Assembly (NCBI RefSeq): GCF_001938985.1
Contig: NZ_MKIN01000021.1
Coordinates: forward strand, 62,001 to 126,000
Reading direction: 5' to 3'
Origin: Gillisella taibaishanensis
GTDB taxonomy: Bacteria; Pseudomonadota; Alphaproteobacteria; Rhizobiales; Rhizobiaceae
Length of the DNA stretch: 64,000 nt
How positions within the stretch are numbered: position 1 is the stretch's first letter; each line of letters begins with the position of its first letter. The notes below the pieces were generated by a model. It made no database searches, had not been told where the DNA came from, and saw nothing but the letters and a program-made list of their open reading frames with translations. Positions 18,458-29,973 of this stretch are shown here, piece by piece. Position numbers and translations under genes: made by a program.

Positions 18458-19162
18458 CTAAATTACTAATTCGACGCTATTGGCGAGCTGAATACCGGTA
18501 TGCACCAAGCCCGTCGTCAGACAAAACCGGCCCTTGATCACCCTTCCTGCCGGGAAGTCGCCGCTCAGCCGAGACAGCAGCTCCGCAGTGAAGCCCCCCT
18601 CCCCGGGCAAGAGCCTGATCAGCGCATCTTCAAACCAGAACATTTTCCCAACCAGAGGGTAAAGACATTTAAAGAGGCTCTCCTTCGCAGAGAAAACGAG
18701 CGTGGCATACAGTTCCGGTGCAAAGGGGCTGCCGACCGAAAACTTGTCTTCCGGGCCGCAAATACGGGCGCGCACATTGTGCATGACCTCTGCCGTCATC
18801 ACCTGCTCGGTATCCATGCCGATACCGGCAAACCGGCTGGCCTTGCCGACCGCTGCAGCCGCAAACCCATGGGTATGGGTGATCGAGCCAACCAGACCTT
18901 GAGGCCAAACCGGCTGACCATGGTCGCCTGAGGATACCGCCGTGCCCTGCTGGCCAGAACATGCCGCGATGGCCTGCATGGCGCAGAGCCGTCCACCAAC
19001 GTACTCCGCTTTGCGCTTGGCAACTGCCTTCGCCATCTTCTCAGGAAGCGTCACGCCGACCTCGGTCGCGACGCCATCGGTGAAGGCATCGGCGCGGAAT
19101 TCAACGGCTCTATGGGCAATATCGCCATCGAAAAGTGCTGGTAAGGAGCATGAGGAATACAT
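18458..19162 (-). CDS. 4'-phosphopantetheinyl transferase, EntD/Sfp type
   Basis: A 234-residue enzyme with the three landmarks of the EntD-like subgroup: VGSITHTHGFAAAAVG, FAGIGMDTEQV (the Mg-binding Asp) and LVFSAKESLFKCLYPL. It moves phosphopantetheine from CoA to carrier proteins of non-ribosomal peptide, polyketide or related pathways. ATG 19162 has AAAGG five bases upstream; the in-frame GTG at 19168 overlaps that site. It stands alone, with no NRPS or PKS gene in the window, so its partner proteins are elsewhere. A similar PPTase in Agrobacterium vitis is tied to plant necrosis, but identity with that gene is not shown here. Confidence 0.88.
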   Translation of the reverse strand: MYSSCSLPALFDGDIAHRAVEFRADAFTDGVATEVGVTLPEKMAKAVAKRKAEYVGGRLCAMQAIAACSGQQGTAVSSGDHGQPVWPQGLVGSITHTHGFAAAAVGKASRFAGIGMDTEQVMTAEVMHNVRARICGPEDKFSVGSPFAPELYATLVFSAKESLFKCLYPLVGKMFWFEDALIRLLPGEGGFTAELLSRLSGDFPAGRVIKGRFCLTTGLVHTGIQLANSVELVI

Positions 19163-19264
19163 AGTCACCTTTCGGCATGGGAATCACAGCGTGATCGCTT
19201 CAAATAGACCGCCGGCTGAGCTTTTTGAATATGGGACGAACCCCGGAGGGTTCGCATATAAAAA

Positions 19265-19843
19265 TCAGAGTGGTTGCTGGAGCAACAGCTCCTCGGCCTC
19301 CTCCCGCTTCATCGCCAGAACCTTTTGCGCCAAATCGTAGCCGAAGCCGTTGCGGGCCATGCCGGATAGCTCCTTGTTGCGTTGCCGCTCGTCGCCGTCA
19401 TTGCGGCGAAATGGACCGTATCCGCGCTTGCGGGCAAATCGGATAGCGCCAGCGAGATCGTCAACCTCCTCCAAGGCCGCCTGCGCAATGTCGCGATCTA
19501 TCCCCTTGCGCTGCAAAACCTGGGCAATCGCCCGCTTTGACTTGCCGCTACGCGCTGCCGATTGCGATTTGATCTGTGCATAGGCGTCATCATCCAGCGC
19601 CAGCATCTGCCTGCCGAAACGCACGGCCTCCTCTGCCAGTACCGCGACTGTCTCGGGCTCAATCTCTTCGTATTTCTTGCGCGCTTTGCGCGACACGGCA
19701 TCGCGCAACTCCTGCTCGCTCATCATCCGTCGCGACAGGCGATAGGCGGCCGAATTGCGCGCCCAGGCCAGCATGCGCGGCTTGGGCTGCAGCGGATCAG
19801 CATCGGTTGGCGGTTCATCAGAAGCATCAGATTGGCTGGTCAT
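19265..19843 (-). CDS. recX: RecX family regulatory protein
   Basis: A 192-residue RecX protein with the three-helix repeats of the family: AAYRLSRRMMSEQELRDAVSRK, a middle repeat, and SKRAIAQVLQRKGIDRDIAQAAL followed by FARKRGYGPFRR. RecX binds RecA and limits filament growth in recombination and SOS control. Start 19843 (MTSQSDAS) is chosen; the upstream extension is Arg/Cys-rich and not family-like. recA is not adjacent, which is common in this group. Confidence 0.87.
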   Translation of the reverse strand: MTSQSDASDEPPTDADPLQPKPRMLAWARNSAAYRLSRRMMSEQELRDAVSRKARKKYEEIEPETVAVLAEEAVRFGRQMLALDDDAYAQIKSQSAARSGKSKRAIAQVLQRKGIDRDIAQAALEEVDDLAGAIRFARKRGYGPFRRNDGDERQRNKELSGMARNGFGYDLAQKVLAMKREEAEELLLQQPL

Positions 19844-20076
19844 TGCACCGCGCGCCGGGCGAGAGCATCGCGCCGAAAATCGGAATCGGCACGATCCTCT
19901 ATCTGTTTGTTTACGCATCGGATTTTCCCGAAAACCGGTTCCCAGTTTTCGGTCCGATACCGGATATCTCTTGTTGGCATCATGGCTGACCCTATATCAC
20001 CTGACATTGCAACAGGACAGGACGGAACCGTTTCTTTCAGCCTCCTGCCTTGCGCCATAATAAAGGACAATGCACC

Positions 20077-21102
20077 ATGACCCAATTCCAGAACCATCAG
20101 ATCCGCCTGGCGTCTCGCCCTACCGGCGCGCCGACCCCAGACAATTTCAGGATCGAAACGGCTGCAGTGGGTGAACCCGAAAGTGGCGAAGTGCTGCTAC
20201 AGATCCTTTATCTATCGCTCGATCCCTATATGCGTGGCCGGATGAGTGATGCCAAGTCCTATGCCAAGCCCGTCGAGATCGGCGCGGTGATGGAGGGAGG
20301 CACTGTCGGCCGGGTCATCCAGTCGAAGCACGACAAATTCAAGGAAGGCGATATCGTCCTCTCCCATTCCGGCTGGCAGAGCCATGCGATTGCCAAGGGC
20401 GACACGCTGCGCAAGATCGATCCGTCGATAGCCCCGGTCAGCACGGCGCTCGGCGTGCTCGGCATGCCCGGTTTTACCGCCTATGCCGGCCTGCTCACCA
20501 TTGGCAAGCCGAAGGCCGGCGAAACCGTCGTCGTGGCGGCGGCGAGCGGCGCTGTCGGCTCTGCCGTCGGCCAGATCGCGCGGATCAAGGGGGCACGCGC
20601 CGTCGGCATCGCTGGTGGAGCAGACAAATGTGCCTTCGTGAAAGACGAACTGGGCTTTGATGCCGTTGTCGATCATCGCGCGCCAGATTTCGCAGAAGCT
20701 CTGGCAAAGGCATGCCCCGATGGCATAGACGTCTATTTCGAAAATGTTGGTGGTGAGGTCTTCAAGGCGGTGTTCCCGCTGCTGAATTCCTTCGCCCGCA
20801 TTCCCGTCTGCGGCCTGATCGCTCAGTACAATCAAAAGCTGGAAGAAGCACCCGGCCCCGACCGCCTGCCAATGGCCATGCGTGACATCCTGACCAAGAG
20901 CCTGACGGTGCGCGGCTTTATCCAGCACGAATTCGTCGACCAGTTCCCGCAATTCCAGAAGGAAGCGCCGGGCTGGATCAAGGACGGAAAACTGCGCTAC
21001 CGCGAAGACGTCGTGGATGGCTTGGAAAACGCCCCTGAAGCCTTCATCGGCCTATTGCGTGGCAAGAACTTCGGCAAATTGCTGGTACGCGTATCCGAAT
21101 GA
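20077..21102 (+). CDS. NADP-dependent oxidoreductase, zinc-independent MDR (alkenal/one reductase type)
   Basis: A 341-residue medium-chain reductase beginning MTQFQNHQIRLASRPTGAPT and carrying YLSLDPYMRGRMSD, VVVAAASGAVGSAVGQIA (NADP-binding glycine motif) and DVYFENVGGEVF, typical of the CurA/prostaglandin-reductase/2-alkenal reductase branch. It lacks the zinc-binding cysteines of alcohol dehydrogenases. Likely reaction: NADPH-dependent reduction of the C=C bond of unsaturated aldehydes or ketones, a detoxification role. The start lies 9 nt after AAAGGA. Confidence 0.9.
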   Translation: MTQFQNHQIRLASRPTGAPTPDNFRIETAAVGEPESGEVLLQILYLSLDPYMRGRMSDAKSYAKPVEIGAVMEGGTVGRVIQSKHDKFKEGDIVLSHSGWQSHAIAKGDTLRKIDPSIAPVSTALGVLGMPGFTAYAGLLTIGKPKAGETVVVAAASGAVGSAVGQIARIKGARAVGIAGGADKCAFVKDELGFDAVVDHRAPDFAEALAKACPDGIDVYFENVGGEVFKAVFPLLNSFARIPVCGLIAQYNQKLEEAPGPDRLPMAMRDILTKSLTVRGFIQHEFVDQFPQFQKEAPGWIKDGKLRYREDVVDGLENAPEAFIGLLRGKNFGKLLVRVSE

Positions 21103-21121
21103 TGCCCGACTAGAACAGCAC

Positions 21122-21604
21122 TCACTCTCCGGCGGCAAAATCAATAAGCTTGTCGCCGGAGAGCCTGTAGCGGATCCACTCCGTCTGCGGCTCGGCGCCG
21201 ATGGCGTCATAGACCCGGATCGCCGGCTCGTTCCAATCCAGCACGCTCCATTCGAACCGGCCACAGCCATTGTCGACAGCAGTCTTGGCGAGATGTCGCA
21301 GCAGCAGCCGGCCAGCACCACCGCCTCGATGGGCGGGATCGATATAGAGATCTTCCAGATAGAGCCCCTTACGGGCCTGCCAGGTCGAATAATTGTAGAA
21401 CCAGATGGCGTGCCCGACCGGCACGCCCTGCTTCTCCAGGATCGCGGCATAGGCAACGGCGCCGGCGCCAAACAGAGATTCGCCTAGGCTCTCGATTGTC
21501 GCCTTCACCTCATGTTCGGCTTTTTCGAACACAGCGAGATCCGTAATGAAGCGCAGGATGACCGGCACGTCATCAGGCCGGGCGGCGCGAATGGAAAATG
21601 TCAT
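21122..21604 (-). CDS. GNAT family N-acetyltransferase
   Basis: A 160-residue protein with the GNAT fold: MTFSIRAARPDDVPVILRFI at the start, the central GLYLEDLYIDPAHRGGGAGRLLL acetyl-CoA loop (pattern R-G-x-G-x-G/A), and WSVLDWNEPAIRVYDAIGA toward the end. That arrangement resembles the diamine/thialysine acetyltransferase subgroup, but substrate assignment is not safe. It is convergent with the MDR reductase gene and is followed by a hairpin of the neighbouring gene. Confidence 0.85.
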   Translation of the reverse strand: MTFSIRAARPDDVPVILRFITDLAVFEKAEHEVKATIESLGESLFGAGAVAYAAILEKQGVPVGHAIWFYNYSTWQARKGLYLEDLYIDPAHRGGGAGRLLLRHLAKTAVDNGCGRFEWSVLDWNEPAIRVYDAIGAEPQTEWIRYRLSGDKLIDFAAGE

Positions 21605-21613
21605 GAGGCAACC

Positions 21614-21648
21614 CCAAAAAATAAAGGCAGGCCGTTGCTGGCCTGCCT
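21614..21648 (-). terminator. Rho-independent terminator of the lipoprotein gene
   Basis: A 9-bp stem (AGGCAGGCC/GGCCTGCCT, 6-nt loop, 21625-21648) is followed on the minus strand by TTTATTTTTT. It lies 25 nt after the lipoprotein stop and just before the GNAT start, so it insulates the two genes. Confidence 0.8.
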
Positions 21649-21673
21649 GATATGGTTTTTCGAATAAAGCTGC

Positions 21674-22282
21674 TTATTGGAAGGGCATCCACCAGGACTT
21701 GTTGGAATTGGACATTTCCGCTTCCTTCTGGCGACGCTTTTCCTTCTTGGCTTCCGGCTCGCCCAGATCGCTCAGCTTGGCTTCGTCGATCTGGCGGTAG
21801 GAATCCGGCGGGTCCGAGAGAACGCGGCGCTGATCGAGATAAGCGCCCTTCTGGATCTTACGGGCATCGCGGAAGGCCTGCCATTTCTGGGTTTCGGTCA
21901 TCGTGCCGTTGGTGCCATTGCCCTCGAGCAGTGGCGAGCGATAGCTCTGGTTGCCGCGATTGGCATCGGCTTCCGCCACCAGGCGAGACCGCGTGTCCTC
22001 AGGGCTTTCGACCCAATCGGGATTATCCTTGCTGGCAATCGATTGCTGCGGCTGGACGAGTTCAGCGGTTGCGCCCTTCGGGGGCAATACCAGATCCGGG
22101 CGCGGATTGTATTTCGTCGTCGAGGCCGGTTTCTTGCTGCCGATTGATGCAGCAGAGCCAACGTCGTCCGCCAACTGCTCCATAGCGGTCTTGTCCGTAC
22201 CATAGGTCGGTCCGCTCGTGCAGCTGCTCAAGGCAGAGCAGGCAGCAAACATGCCAACGAGAACCATCCGTGCCTTAACCAT
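21674..22282 (-). CDS. Predicted lipoprotein of unknown function
   Basis: A 202-residue exported protein starting MVKARMVLVGMFAACSALSSC; the LSSC lipobox near residue 20 predicts lipid attachment. The mature part is rich in Asp, Pro, Ser and Lys with no recognisable enzyme domain, ending in a charged EAKKEKRRQKEAE run and WWMPFQ. Start 22282 has GGAAGG six bases upstream, while the upstream ORF extension has no signal-like sequence. Its own terminator follows. Confidence 0.75.
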   Translation of the reverse strand: MVKARMVLVGMFAACSALSSCTSGPTYGTDKTAMEQLADDVGSAASIGSKKPASTTKYNPRPDLVLPPKGATAELVQPQQSIASKDNPDWVESPEDTRSRLVAEADANRGNQSYRSPLLEGNGTNGTMTETQKWQAFRDARKIQKGAYLDQRRVLSDPPDSYRQIDEAKLSDLGEPEAKKEKRRQKEAEMSNSNKSWWMPFQ

Positions 22283-22583
22283 CAATACCTTCCAGCCTTT
22301 TTCATATTCCGGATCCAAAGTTCCGTGCACTGCGCCGTCCCGTCATCGCATCGACATCATGTCGGCATCAGAACAACAGCATCGACGTCGCATCATGGCT
22401 TCAGATCGGAACCTCCCGCGCGCCTTATACAGCAAGCGCAAGGGAACATCAAATAGACCATAGCGGCGCCGTATAGAATAGTCTTAGCCGCCTACTTCCG
22501 CCTGGAAGAAAATTCCGGCCAATTTCAGGCAGGCTTTACCGGATGACAAGCGAAAGCGCAAATCATCCGGTAAATCGTCATGG
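22283..22583. other. 301-bp intergenic stretch
   Basis: Upstream region of the lipoprotein gene and downstream region of ileS. It holds the ileS 3' hairpin described separately. No coding pattern or RNA gene was recognised in the rest. Confidence 0.5.
22535..22574 (-). terminator. Long stable hairpin after ileS
   Basis: TTTACCGGATGA and TCATCCGGTAAA are perfect 12-bp arms around a 16-nt loop, 10 nt beyond the ileS stop. There is no following T-run, so it is a non-canonical terminator or a 3'-end protecting hairpin. Confidence 0.5.
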
Positions 22584-25565
<2,982 letters not shown>

Positions 25566-25792
25566 GATCTAGCCATTGAAGGGGTGCGAGCGCACCTGGA
25601 AAAAGAGAAAATCGGTGACACAGCGCGCGATGGGACGCGCGCCGAAAACCCGGACCCTCCTGCGGCTCTCAGCGCGCGCGGAAGGCCGGGCCAATAATTC
25701 GCCCAGAAATTCTGATGGCTATGGTCGACCGGACTGTTCTCATGATGGCGTTTGTTTAAGCGGTTTCCCTTTGAAAGAGAAGAGGGAAAGCG

Positions 25793-25828
25793 AAAGCAAA
25801 ACGACAAGGCGGACGCAGCCGCCTTGTC
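25793..25828 (-). terminator. Rho-independent terminator of the symporter gene
   Basis: A perfect 10-bp stem (GACAAGGCGG/CCGCCTTGTC, 6-nt loop) is followed on the minus strand by GTTTTGCTTT. It lies 18 nt after the symporter stop. Confidence 0.75.
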
Positions 25829-25846
25829 TACCTTTCAAGCGGCTTC

Positions 25847-27322
25847 TCAAGCCCGCGCCGAAGCCTTGGCAGGCGTGACGAGATTGACCAGCACGGCCAC
25901 GGCGATATTGGCGAGAAGGGCCAGAATACCGATATAGATCGTGAAGGACGCACCGCCGAGGCTCATGGTGTGCAGCGGCTTCAACCCGTTCAGCCACACC
26001 AGCCAGGTGCCACCGACAAAGCCGACGATCCAGCCTGCCAACAGCCCCGGAGCCCGGAACCAGTTGGAGAACAGGCCGAAGATCAGGGCCGGAAGGGTCT
26101 GCAGGATCCAGATGCCGCCGAGAAGCTGCAGGTCGAGCGCAAACTGGGTGGGCAGGAAGACGATGACCAGCAGTGCGCCAACCTTCACCACCAGCGAGGT
26201 GAGCTTTGCCACCTGCGCTTCCCCAGCATTGGAGATATCAGGATTGACATAGGCCTTCCAGAAATTGCGGGTGAAGAGATTGGCGGCACCAATGCTCATG
26301 ACAGCCGCTGGCACCAGCGCGCCGATGGCGATCGCCGCAAAGGCAAAGCCTGCGAACCAGGCGGGGAACAGCGTCTGGAACAGCATCGGCACCACATCGT
26401 TCGGCGTCGCCGGTTTGATCCCGGCGGCATGGGCCATGTAGCCGAGCAGAGCGAGAAGGCCGAGCAGCAGCGTGTAGGCCGGCAACAGCACGGCATTCTT
26501 GCGGATCGTATTGCCGCCATTGGAGGCGAAAATGCCGGTCAGCGTGTGCGGATACATGAAGGCCGCGAGCGCCGAGCCGAGCGCCAGGGTCGCATAGGCC
26601 ACATACTGGCTGCCGCCGAGCACAAGACCACCGGAGCCCTTGGCCTGGAAGGCCGCATCCGCGCTGGCAAACACATTGGCATAGCCGCCGAGCTTCATCG
26701 GGATTGCGGCGACCGCAACGAGCACTACGATATAGATCATGATGTCCTTGACGAAGGCAATTAACGCAGGCGCCCGCAGGCCGGCCGAATAGGTATAAAG
26801 CGCGAGGATGAGGAATGACACCATCAGCGGCACTTCACCATGCAGGCCAAGTGCCTTCAGCACCGCCGCCATGCCGACCAACTGCAGGGCAATATAAGGC
26901 ATGGTGGCGATGACGCCTGTCAGCGCTACCACCAATTCCAAAGCGCGGGATCCGTATTGGCCATGCACGACATCGCCGGCCGTCACATAACCATGCTCCT
27001 TGGCGCGACGCCAGAGAACCGGCATGACCAGGAAGACGAAGGGATAAACGATAATCGTATAGGGCAGAGCGAAGAAGCCATAGGCGCCAACGGCATAAAC
27101 CAGGGCGGGAACGGCAATGATGGTATAGGCGGTATAGAAATCGCCACCGACCAGGAACCAGGTGATCCAGGTGCCGAACTTACGCCCGCCCAGACCCCAC
27201 TCGTCGATATGAGCAAGCGTTTCCGGCTTGCGCCAGCGCGCCGCGACAAAGCCCATGACCGTGACCAGCGCGAAAAAGAAGGCAAAGACAGCAAAGGCTG
27301 TCGGATCGACATCAGTCATCAT
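25847..27322 (-). CDS. Sodium:solute symporter family protein
   Basis: A 491-residue integral membrane protein with about 13 hydrophobic spans and the SSS-family start (EWGLGGRKFGTWITWFLVGGDFYTAYT), close to the monocarboxylate/pantothenate-type symporters. It likely takes up an organic acid with Na+. Its ATGATG start region overlaps the end of the DUF3311 gene by 11 nt, an arrangement seen for DUF3311 plus SSS two-gene units where the small protein may be an accessory subunit. An AGGAG site precedes the start by 8 nt; the ATG at 27319 is the alternative. Confidence 0.9.
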   Translation of the reverse strand: MMTDVDPTAFAVFAFFFALVTVMGFVAARWRKPETLAHIDEWGLGGRKFGTWITWFLVGGDFYTAYTIIAVPALVYAVGAYGFFALPYTIIVYPFVFLVMPVLWRRAKEHGYVTAGDVVHGQYGSRALELVVALTGVIATMPYIALQLVGMAAVLKALGLHGEVPLMVSFLILALYTYSAGLRAPALIAFVKDIMIYIVVLVAVAAIPMKLGGYANVFASADAAFQAKGSGGLVLGGSQYVAYATLALGSALAAFMYPHTLTGIFASNGGNTIRKNAVLLPAYTLLLGLLALLGYMAHAAGIKPATPNDVVPMLFQTLFPAWFAGFAFAAIAIGALVPAAVMSIGAANLFTRNFWKAYVNPDISNAGEAQVAKLTSLVVKVGALLVIVFLPTQFALDLQLLGGIWILQTLPALIFGLFSNWFRAPGLLAGWIVGFVGGTWLVWLNGLKPLHTMSLGGASFTIYIGILALLANIAVAVLVNLVTPAKASARA

Positions 27323-27509
27323 GGCGCATGCTCCTGTAGGCAATAAAGATCAGGAGCGATGTCAGGGGCACCCACATCAACTGATACCAGTAGAAGAACG
27401 GAAACCCGAACAGAACTGGTTCCCGGACATTATAGAACGGCACCCATAACAGGCCGATATAAGGTATGACCAACAGCCAGCAGGCTGCCGTCCAAATACG
27501 TTTTGACAT
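27312..27509 (-). CDS. DUF3311 small membrane protein, symporter partner
   Basis: A 65-residue protein with two hydrophobic spans (WTAACWLLVIPYIGLLWVP and FFYWYQLMWVPLTSLLIFIA) and the family's VREPVLFGFPFFYW signature. DUF3311 proteins are habitually encoded directly before an SSS symporter, as here, with overlapping stop and start. A role as small subunit or stability factor is inferred from this linkage. Confidence 0.85.
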   Translation of the reverse strand: MSKRIWTAACWLLVIPYIGLLWVPFYNVREPVLFGFPFFYWYQLMWVPLTSLLIFIAYRSMRHDD

Positions 27510-27633
27510 GAAACCCTCTCCCGAACCGGCGTGGACGCAACTGCATGGCGCGCCTCTCCGCTCTATCGATCATTTCCGATTCACCGCTATGTCGCAACCG
27601 GCAAATCTTAACAGTCGGTTCGGGAACAGGGGC

Positions 27634-27983
27634 TTACCCGCGTAAGACCAGCGCCCCGTCCCTGCCCTGCCCCGCGATCAGTGCAGTAAGCCATTCGGCG
27701 GAGGGTTTCGAGGTTAGCGCCAGCCGATCGAGGGCGGCAACAACCGGCATCCACGCCGCATCCTCCTGGTTAAAAGCCACTGTCTGCCCGCCGGGAAAGG
27801 ATAGTGTCAACACCGGAACGGTGCCGGCATGAATGTCAGCGTCATAGGCTACGATTCCGGCGACGTGCGAAGTGGCAAGCGTTCGGCGTCAACAACGATG
27901 TCATCGCCATCCATTAGGGGCGATGGCCGATTGCCTCGCAACTTGTCGAGCACCAGATCGTTTATCCTGTCGACCAGTCGCAT
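27634..27983 (-). pseudogene. Small gene after ribF with an apparent frameshift
   Basis: Two minus-strand frames each look coding but do not join. The first starts MRLVDRINDLVLDKLRGN at 27983 and runs through DGDDIVVDAERLPL before TAG near 27852. The second, open from about 27880, reads GIVAYDADIHAGTVPVL, then LSFPGGQTVAFNQEDAAWM and a C-terminal AALDRLALTSKP segment, ending in TAA at 27634. The total of 350 nt is not a multiple of three, as expected after one indel. It begins 25 nt after the ribF stop. The function is unknown; a sequencing error or a programmed shift cannot be ruled out. Confidence 0.55.
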
Positions 27984-28008
27984 TATCTCGCTGCCAGCCA
28001 CCGAGATG

Positions 28009-28989
28009 TCAGAACGCGATTTTGCGATCGAGTTCGCCGAGCGGCGTGACGCCTGCCAGAACGGCTCTAGCCTCTTCTTCGTCACGGCGGATCTGGGCGA
28101 CGAGCGGGTCGAGGCCGTCGAACTTCCACTCATCGCGCAAGTGGCTGAAGAAGGACACTGAGCAGGTTTCGCCATAGAGGTCGCCGCCAAAATCGAAGAC
28201 GTAGGTCTCTAGCAGCGCGGCGCCGTTTTCGGTCACCGTCGGGCGGTAGCCGAAGCTTGCAACGCCTCGGTGCAGGCTGCCATCGGCCCGGTGCAGATGC
28301 ACAGCATAGATGCCGGTGCGCAGGGTCGTTTCCGGCGCCAGCGCCATGTTGGCGGTGGGAAAGCCCAGAGTACGGCCGAGTTGCTGGCCCTTGATCACTT
28401 CGGACGCAACAGTGAAGCGATAACCGAGCAGGCCGGCCACTTCGGTAACGGCACCTTCGGCCAGCAAGCCACGGATGCGGGTCGATGAGACGACCCCGGC
28501 GTTTTCATCCCTGAAGGCATCGAGCAGCGTGACGCCAAAGCCGTATTGCTGGCCCTTTTCCATCAGAAAAGCCGGTCCGCCTTCGCGCCCCTTGCCGAAA
28601 TGAAAATCGAAACCGGTGACAACCTCGGTTGCGCCCAGCCATTCCACCAGCACGGTGCGGACGAAATCATCGGCAGAACGCTGCGAAAATTCGCGGTCGA
28701 ACGGATATTCGATCACCGACTGAAAGCCCATCGCTTCCAGGAGACGGGCTTTCAGGGGCGCAGCCGTCAGGCGAAAGACAGGATTTTCCGGATTGAAGAC
28801 AGCGCGCGGATGCGGCTCGAACGTCAGGACCAGCGCCGGTACGCCGCGCTCGCGGGCAAGATCCAGCGCCCTGTTCAGCACCGTCTGATGGCCGCGATGC
28901 ACGCCATCGAAATTACCGATGGCAACAACCCCGCCCTTGAGACTGTCAGGCAGCGGCGTCTTTTTCTCGTTGCGGTGAAAAACGGTCAT
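28009..28989 (-). CDS. ribF: Bifunctional riboflavin kinase / FAD synthetase
   Basis: A 326-residue RibF. The N-terminal nucleotidyltransferase half shows GNFDGVHRGHQTVLNRAL (HxGH-type motif) and TFEPHPRAVF; the C-terminal kinase half shows GQQLGRTLGFPTANM and ASFGYRPTV. It phosphorylates riboflavin to FMN and adenylates FMN to FAD. It lies 24 nt after the HAD phosphatase gene on the same strand, forming a unit with it and the frameshifted gene downstream. Confidence 0.96.
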   Translation of the reverse strand: MTVFHRNEKKTPLPDSLKGGVVAIGNFDGVHRGHQTVLNRALDLARERGVPALVLTFEPHPRAVFNPENPVFRLTAAPLKARLLEAMGFQSVIEYPFDREFSQRSADDFVRTVLVEWLGATEVVTGFDFHFGKGREGGPAFLMEKGQQYGFGVTLLDAFRDENAGVVSSTRIRGLLAEGAVTEVAGLLGYRFTVASEVIKGQQLGRTLGFPTANMALAPETTLRTGIYAVHLHRADGSLHRGVASFGYRPTVTENGAALLETYVFDFGGDLYGETCSVSFFSHLRDEWKFDGLDPLVAQIRRDEEEARAVLAGVTPLGELDRKIAF

Positions 28990-29013
28990 GACTCTTTTAG
29001 GTCCTATTTCCGG

Positions 29014-29865
29014 TTAGGCCAACCGGGGCATCCACCACTTCGGCGCTGCCGCTTCCCGCTCCAGGTAAGCGTTCAGCATAGCCTCGTCGGTCTTGCCGTT
29101 CTGTGTGTATTCACCAGCATGTATACCGCCGCTGACATAGAGAAGGTCAAGACCGAAGCTCAGCGCACCGCGCACATCGGTGGGCATGCCGTCGCCGACC
29201 GCAATGATCCGGCTGCGGTCGATCTCGGCGCCCCGGATTTCCTGTGCTTTCGCAAGAGCCGCTTCGTAAATCGGGCTATGTGGCTTGCCGGCGTAACGCG
29301 TTTCACCACCCATCTCCACGTAGATCGCCGCCAATGCGCCAGCGCAAGGCACCAGCTTATGCCCCCGTTCCACAATCAGATCAGGGTTGGCAACAATCAT
29401 CGGAAGGCCACGCGCGCTCAAGCCTTCCAGCATTGCGCGGTAGTCTTCCGGCTGCTCCTCTTCGTCATTGAACAAGCCCGTGCAGATGATGACTTCAGCC
29501 TCTTCCGCGGGAACCAGTTCGACATTGAGCCCTTCAAATAACGAAAGATCCTGGCTCTGGCCGATCAGAAAACCGCGGCGCGGGCCTTGTTCGATAAGCT
29601 TTCTGGTCACATCCCCTGACGAAACGATGGCATCATAGGCCGTTTCCGGGACGCCGATCTGGTCGAGCATGACTTTCACACGCTCGGATGGGCGCGAGGC
29701 ATTGGTGATCAGCACAACGGAAACACCGTTGGCCCGGGCCTGCGACAGGGCTTCTCCAGCCGCCGGAAACGCATCGACACCATTGTGCAAAACGCCCCAG
29801 ACATCCGACAGGATGACCTCGTAACCCTGTGTGATCTCGTTGAGCGTATCGATGCGCTGTGCCAT
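29014..29865 (-). CDS. HAD-family hydrolase, TIGR01459-like
   Basis: A 283-residue HAD enzyme of the NagD/pyridoxal-phosphatase-like class: motif I ILSDVWGVLHNG, motif II VVLITNASRPS, a large cap domain, and motif III/IV AVGDGMPTDVRGA with AGKPHSPIYEAAL. It is a cytoplasmic phosphatase of unproven substrate. Start 29865 (MAQRIDTL) fits the family; the longer frame to 29907 does not. The position directly before ribF is common in rhizobia and hints at a flavin- or cofactor-related phosphatase. Confidence 0.88.
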   Translation of the reverse strand: MAQRIDTLNEITQGYEVILSDVWGVLHNGVDAFPAAGEALSQARANGVSVVLITNASRPSERVKVMLDQIGVPETAYDAIVSSGDVTRKLIEQGPRRGFLIGQSQDLSLFEGLNVELVPAEEAEVIICTGLFNDEEEQPEDYRAMLEGLSARGLPMIVANPDLIVERGHKLVPCAGALAAIYVEMGGETRYAGKPHSPIYEAALAKAQEIRGAEIDRSRIIAVGDGMPTDVRGALSFGLDLLYVSGGIHAGEYTQNGKTDEAMLNAYLEREAAAPKWWMPRLA

Positions 29866-29973
29866 GGAATCCGTCGCCTGCTGAAAGAACTGGCGCTGAC
29901 ATGGCAAAGCTAGGGCGCAATTGCAAGGGATTTACGGGAATCTTCGAGGGCTTTGACCGCCTCCAAGGCCAGA

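Noticed and set aside
25566..25846. Possible T-box riboswitch before ileS
   Set aside because: Only a short GGTGCG-AG-CGCACC hairpin and no T-box sequence; T-boxes are not expected in this group.
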